DNA from: an uncultured Planctomycetaceae bacterium
GTDB taxonomy: Bacteria > Planctomycetota > Planctomycetia > Planctomycetales > Planctomycetaceae
Assembly (NCBI GenBank): GCA_903823545.1
Contig: CAIJTL010000079.1
Coordinates: 1 to 7,717 of the forward strand
DNA: 7,717 bases
Direction of reading: 5' to 3'
Shown: piece by piece, positions 5,609-7,717 of the stretch
How the letters are laid out: every line of letters starts with the position of its first letter
Numbering within the stretch: position 1 is the stretch's first letter
Program-made: the position numbers and the translations under genes
The notes under the pieces: model-generated
What the model was told of the DNA's origin: nothing
What the model saw: the letters and a program-made list of their open reading frames with translations, nothing else
Database searches by the model: none

Positions 5609-7573
5609 TCACGCGGCACGAGGCTGGTCGCGTTGCGGTTGCCAAGCACATTCCAATCCGGGAGCGAAACACTCACCGTTCGTCATCTCCAACCAATCGT
5701 CTAGCAGCGGACGCAAAACTCGTTCGCTCGCGAAGCGTTCATAGGCATAGGTCGACGCCACTTCTTGCTGAGCCAACCATTCATCGCCTGACCAATTCAA
5801 CGTGCGTTGAATCAAAGTCACGGCTTCTTCATTCGATCGATACAACGCCCCGGCTGAGCCAACATATTCGCTCGCACCAGGAAGATCGCGAACCATCGTG
5901 TAAGCCCCGGTTGCCAATGCCTCAGCGATCGAAACCGGCATTCCGAATGGCTCTTCATCCCCGTAGGTATGCAGGTAGATTCCCGCTGTTCGCATCAACT
6001 CCGCAGTCTCTTCATTGGAGACATTGAGTCGGATTTCGACCGGCGATCCCAGTTGACGATTCAACGACAACAGCCGTTCGACATAGTCATCGTGGTTCGG
6101 CAGAAGCCCCAGTACCAACACGAAACGATTGTCAGGGCAGCGGCTCGCAATTTCGAGATACGACTCCAAACCCTTCGTTGGTTTGCCTGCCCCTGTCCTG
6201 AGAACCAAACGGCGATCTTTGTTTTTTGTCGCAGAAAACCAAGCCTCATTGAACGCGGAAGTCATGGGGCGAATCTTGTGATTCGCTTTGATCTGCTTCG
6301 CAAAATGCGGAAACAGATAGACCGAACGGATCGCATCGTCTTTCAGCAATTTCTTGACGGACTTCGTAGCGAACTCATAGCTGTGCCCTCGAACCGTCAT
6401 CGGCAAACCGGCACGAACAATGACGTCACGATAGTCCTTCCCTTTGTTGAGCCAATGCACATGGACCACATTAGGTCGCACCCGTTGGATCGTCTCTTTG
6501 AGCGTTCCGTGATGCACGGGAATGTCTGACGCATAAGGAGATTTCGTGTCGATGATCTCCGACCACACCTCCACTTCGACTCCCCATCGCTGCATCGCGG
6601 CCAATTCGCATCGAATGTAAGTCTCAGTGAGTTGCGGATAATTCCATACGGCCCACAACACGCGCAGCGGTCGCGGAGCCGAAAGTACCAGCAAACGCTT
6701 TTGACGTTGTCTCAGCAACTCCCGATTGTCCCGCCAACTCTCTCGTGCAGAGATGCTATCGGAACCACGTTCCAAATACCGACCACCGAGAATTGGCAGC
6801 AACATCGGTGCTGATCGCTGTGAATAGCGACCGATCAATTCCCAATCCACGAGCCGAGTCATCCCCTCATCGAATCCGCCCAATTCGTCATGCAGCGACT
6901 TTCGATGCACGAAGACGTTGAGATCGATTCCGCCGTATTGAAGAAATCGCGTTCGGTCGAATGGCACCGCTCGCACATAGGACTCGCCATTATGTGCGTC
7001 CTCAACAAGCTGAGCAGCGTAGACGGATTCGACACTGCGGTCCTTTTCCAGCGCGGCGACGGCCCGACTGAGAAAGTACGGGAACCAACCGTTGTCAGAG
7101 TCCAAATAAGCGACGAACTCGCCGCGAGCCTCCCGCAACGCTTGGTTACGAGCCGCTGAAACTCCCCGATGTGGTTCCTCGAAAAATCGAATACGCGAGT
7201 CATCGCGAAACGCTTCGATCACCGAAGCAGTGTGATCCGTGCTCCCGTCATCAACGATGAGCAATTCCCAATTCCAATAATCTTGGGCACGCACACTCTC
7301 GATCGCTTCATCAATCACACTGGCTCGATTCCAGGTCGGCATGATGATTGAAACCAGCGGCTGATGAGCAGAATGATCAATGATTTGCCGCTTGCCAGAA
7401 TTCGCCATCAGCGATTGTTGTGAGAAACTATTCTCGATTAACCAACTCACAGTCTGAGCCTGCCGTGTTCGTGCTCGGCGCAGATCACGATGTGTGGCCA
7501 AGCCGAGCAGATGTAACAACGATGTCGTCGTTCTTTGTGCGGCTCGTTGAAGTGATGTGAGAGAGTGCTTCAT
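5609..7573 (-). CDS. Two-domain glycosyltransferase: GT2-like followed by GT4-like
   Basis: A 654-residue soluble protein without a signal peptide or obvious membrane segment. After a basic N-terminal stretch of about 70 residues, a GT2/GT-A domain spans about 73-290: VSIIMPTWNRA (74-84), LLIVDDGSTD (104-113), the metal-binding LDSD (157-160) and an acidic WEL-type motif in LVDWELIGR (241-249). A GT4/GT-B domain follows at about 303-625: RVLWAVWNYPQLTETYIRCE (304-323), VHVHW (370-374), TVRGHSYEF (393-401), a KG-type donor-site segment near 461-470, and EPFGMPVSIAEALATG (541-556). GT2 enzymes usually invert and GT4 enzymes usually retain the anomeric centre, so one chain may add two sugars from nucleotide-sugar donors. 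The product is unknown; a surface polysaccharide is inferred from the flippase and methyltransferase nearby. ATG 7573 lacks a Shine-Dalgarno sequence but fits the 30-base gap after the upstream frame. The C-terminal 20 residues look unconserved. Confidence 0.92.
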   Translation of the reverse strand: MKHSLTSLQRAAQRTTTSLLHLLGLATHRDLRRARTRQAQTVSWLIENSFSQQSLMANSGKRQIIDHSAHQPLVSIIMPTWNRASVIDEAIESVRAQDYWNWELLIVDDGSTDHTASVIEAFRDDSRIRFFEEPHRGVSAARNQALREARGEFVAYLDSDNGWFPYFLSRAVAALEKDRSVESVYAAQLVEDAHNGESYVRAVPFDRTRFLQYGGIDLNVFVHRKSLHDELGGFDEGMTRLVDWELIGRYSQRSAPMLLPILGGRYLERGSDSISARESWRDNRELLRQRQKRLLVLSAPRPLRVLWAVWNYPQLTETYIRCELAAMQRWGVEVEVWSEIIDTKSPYASDIPVHHGTLKETIQRVRPNVVHVHWLNKGKDYRDVIVRAGLPMTVRGHSYEFATKSVKKLLKDDAIRSVYLFPHFAKQIKANHKIRPMTSAFNEAWFSATKNKDRRLVLRTGAGKPTKGLESYLEIASRCPDNRFVLVLGLLPNHDDYVERLLSLNRQLGSPVEIRLNVSNEETAELMRTAGIYLHTYGDEEPFGMPVSIAEALATGAYTMVRDLPGASEYVGSAGALYRSNEEAVTLIQRTLNWSGDEWLAQQEVASTYAYERFASERVLRPLLDDWLEMTNGECFAPGLECAWQPQRDQPRAA

Positions 7574-7603
7574 GATTAAGAGATAGATTACTCACATTCG
7601 CTG

Positions 7604-7717
7604 TCATTCTTGCGGCGTGACAGACTCATTGACGTTGCCCGCTTCCTTCGTTGGCAGACGCAAGAAGTGCGGAGCGTCGAACGAAGCGGGAGGTTCGCCG
7701 GTCGCTTCGGCAAGGCA
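7604..7717 (-). CDS. C-terminal end of an unidentified protein (5' end outside window)
   Basis: The minus strand is open from the right window edge for 37 codons and ends at TGA 7604-7606. The translation reads CLAEATGEPPASFDAPHFLR, continues LPTKEAGNVNE and ends SVTPQE. Third codon positions are GC-rich, as in the neighbouring genes, and the stop is 30 bases before the glycosyltransferase start, a spacing that suits an operon. Other frames are also open here, so the call rests on composition and position. The family cannot be recognised from so short a tail. Confidence 0.4.
   Translation of the reverse strand, partial: CLAEATGEPPASFDAPHFLRLPTKEAGNVNESVTPQE

Noticed and set aside
5969..6529. 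186-codon plus-strand open frame inside the glycosyltransferase gene
   Set aside because: It lies wholly antisense to conserved GT4 sequence and its translation shows no recognisable domain. It is explained by codon bias of the real gene.
7601..7623. CTGTCA/TGACAG inverted repeat with 11-base spacer around the stop of the right-edge partial gene
   Set aside because: The arms are only 6 bases, there is no T-run, and it overlaps the likely coding end, so a chance match is the simplest explanation.
1..7717. CRISPR arrays, tRNA or rRNA genes, insertion sequences, phage or toxin-antitoxin genes
   Set aside because: I saw no spaced direct repeats, no cloverleaf-like sequence, no transposase or integrase motifs and no terminal inverted repeats.

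Overview
The window looks like chromosomal DNA from a planctomycete of the Pirellulaceae/Rhodopirellula type. The main reason is the gene at 2833-5484. It encodes a very large c-type cytochrome of the PSCyt1/DUF1587/DUF1595/DUF1592/DUF1588/DUF1585 kind, a family expanded in Planctomycetes and related phyla. Weak or absent Shine-Dalgarno sequences before most genes, moderate GC content and a small zinc ribbon at the cytochrome's N-terminus fit the same group. The assignment is inferred from family content, not from a phylogenetic marker.

Layout, left to right. (1) 1-987, minus strand: a SAM-dependent methyltransferase with an N-terminal zinc-ribbon-like segment, cut by the left window edge. 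(2) 984-2510, minus strand: a MurJ/MOP-superfamily flippase whose stop overlaps the methyltransferase start (GTGA), so the two are translationally linked with the flippase first. (3) 2511-2832: a divergent intergenic region with one short perfect inverted repeat. (4) 2833-5484, plus strand: the membrane-anchored DUF1592-type cytochrome, standing alone. (5) 5485-5608: a convergent gap with a nested inverted repeat. (6) 5609-7573, minus strand: a two-domain glycosyltransferase, GT2-like followed by GT4-like. (7) 7604-7717, minus strand: probably the last 37 codons of another gene, cut by the right window edge.

The minus-strand genes suggest a surface-glycan locus (exopolysaccharide, O-antigen-like chain or protein glycan): a glycosyltransferase builds the chain, a MOP-family transporter moves a lipid-linked product across the inner membrane, and a small methyltransferase may modify a sugar. 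The plus-strand cytochrome gene sits inside this block and so splits it into at least two transcription units; its role is unrelated or unknown. I saw no tRNA, rRNA, CRISPR array, insertion sequence or phage gene. The most notable points are the MurJ-like protein that seems to lack several arginines needed in true MurJ, the cytochrome that joins a cytoplasmic zinc ribbon to periplasmic haem and carbohydrate-binding-like regions, and the glycosyltransferase fusion. None is proof of a new system.
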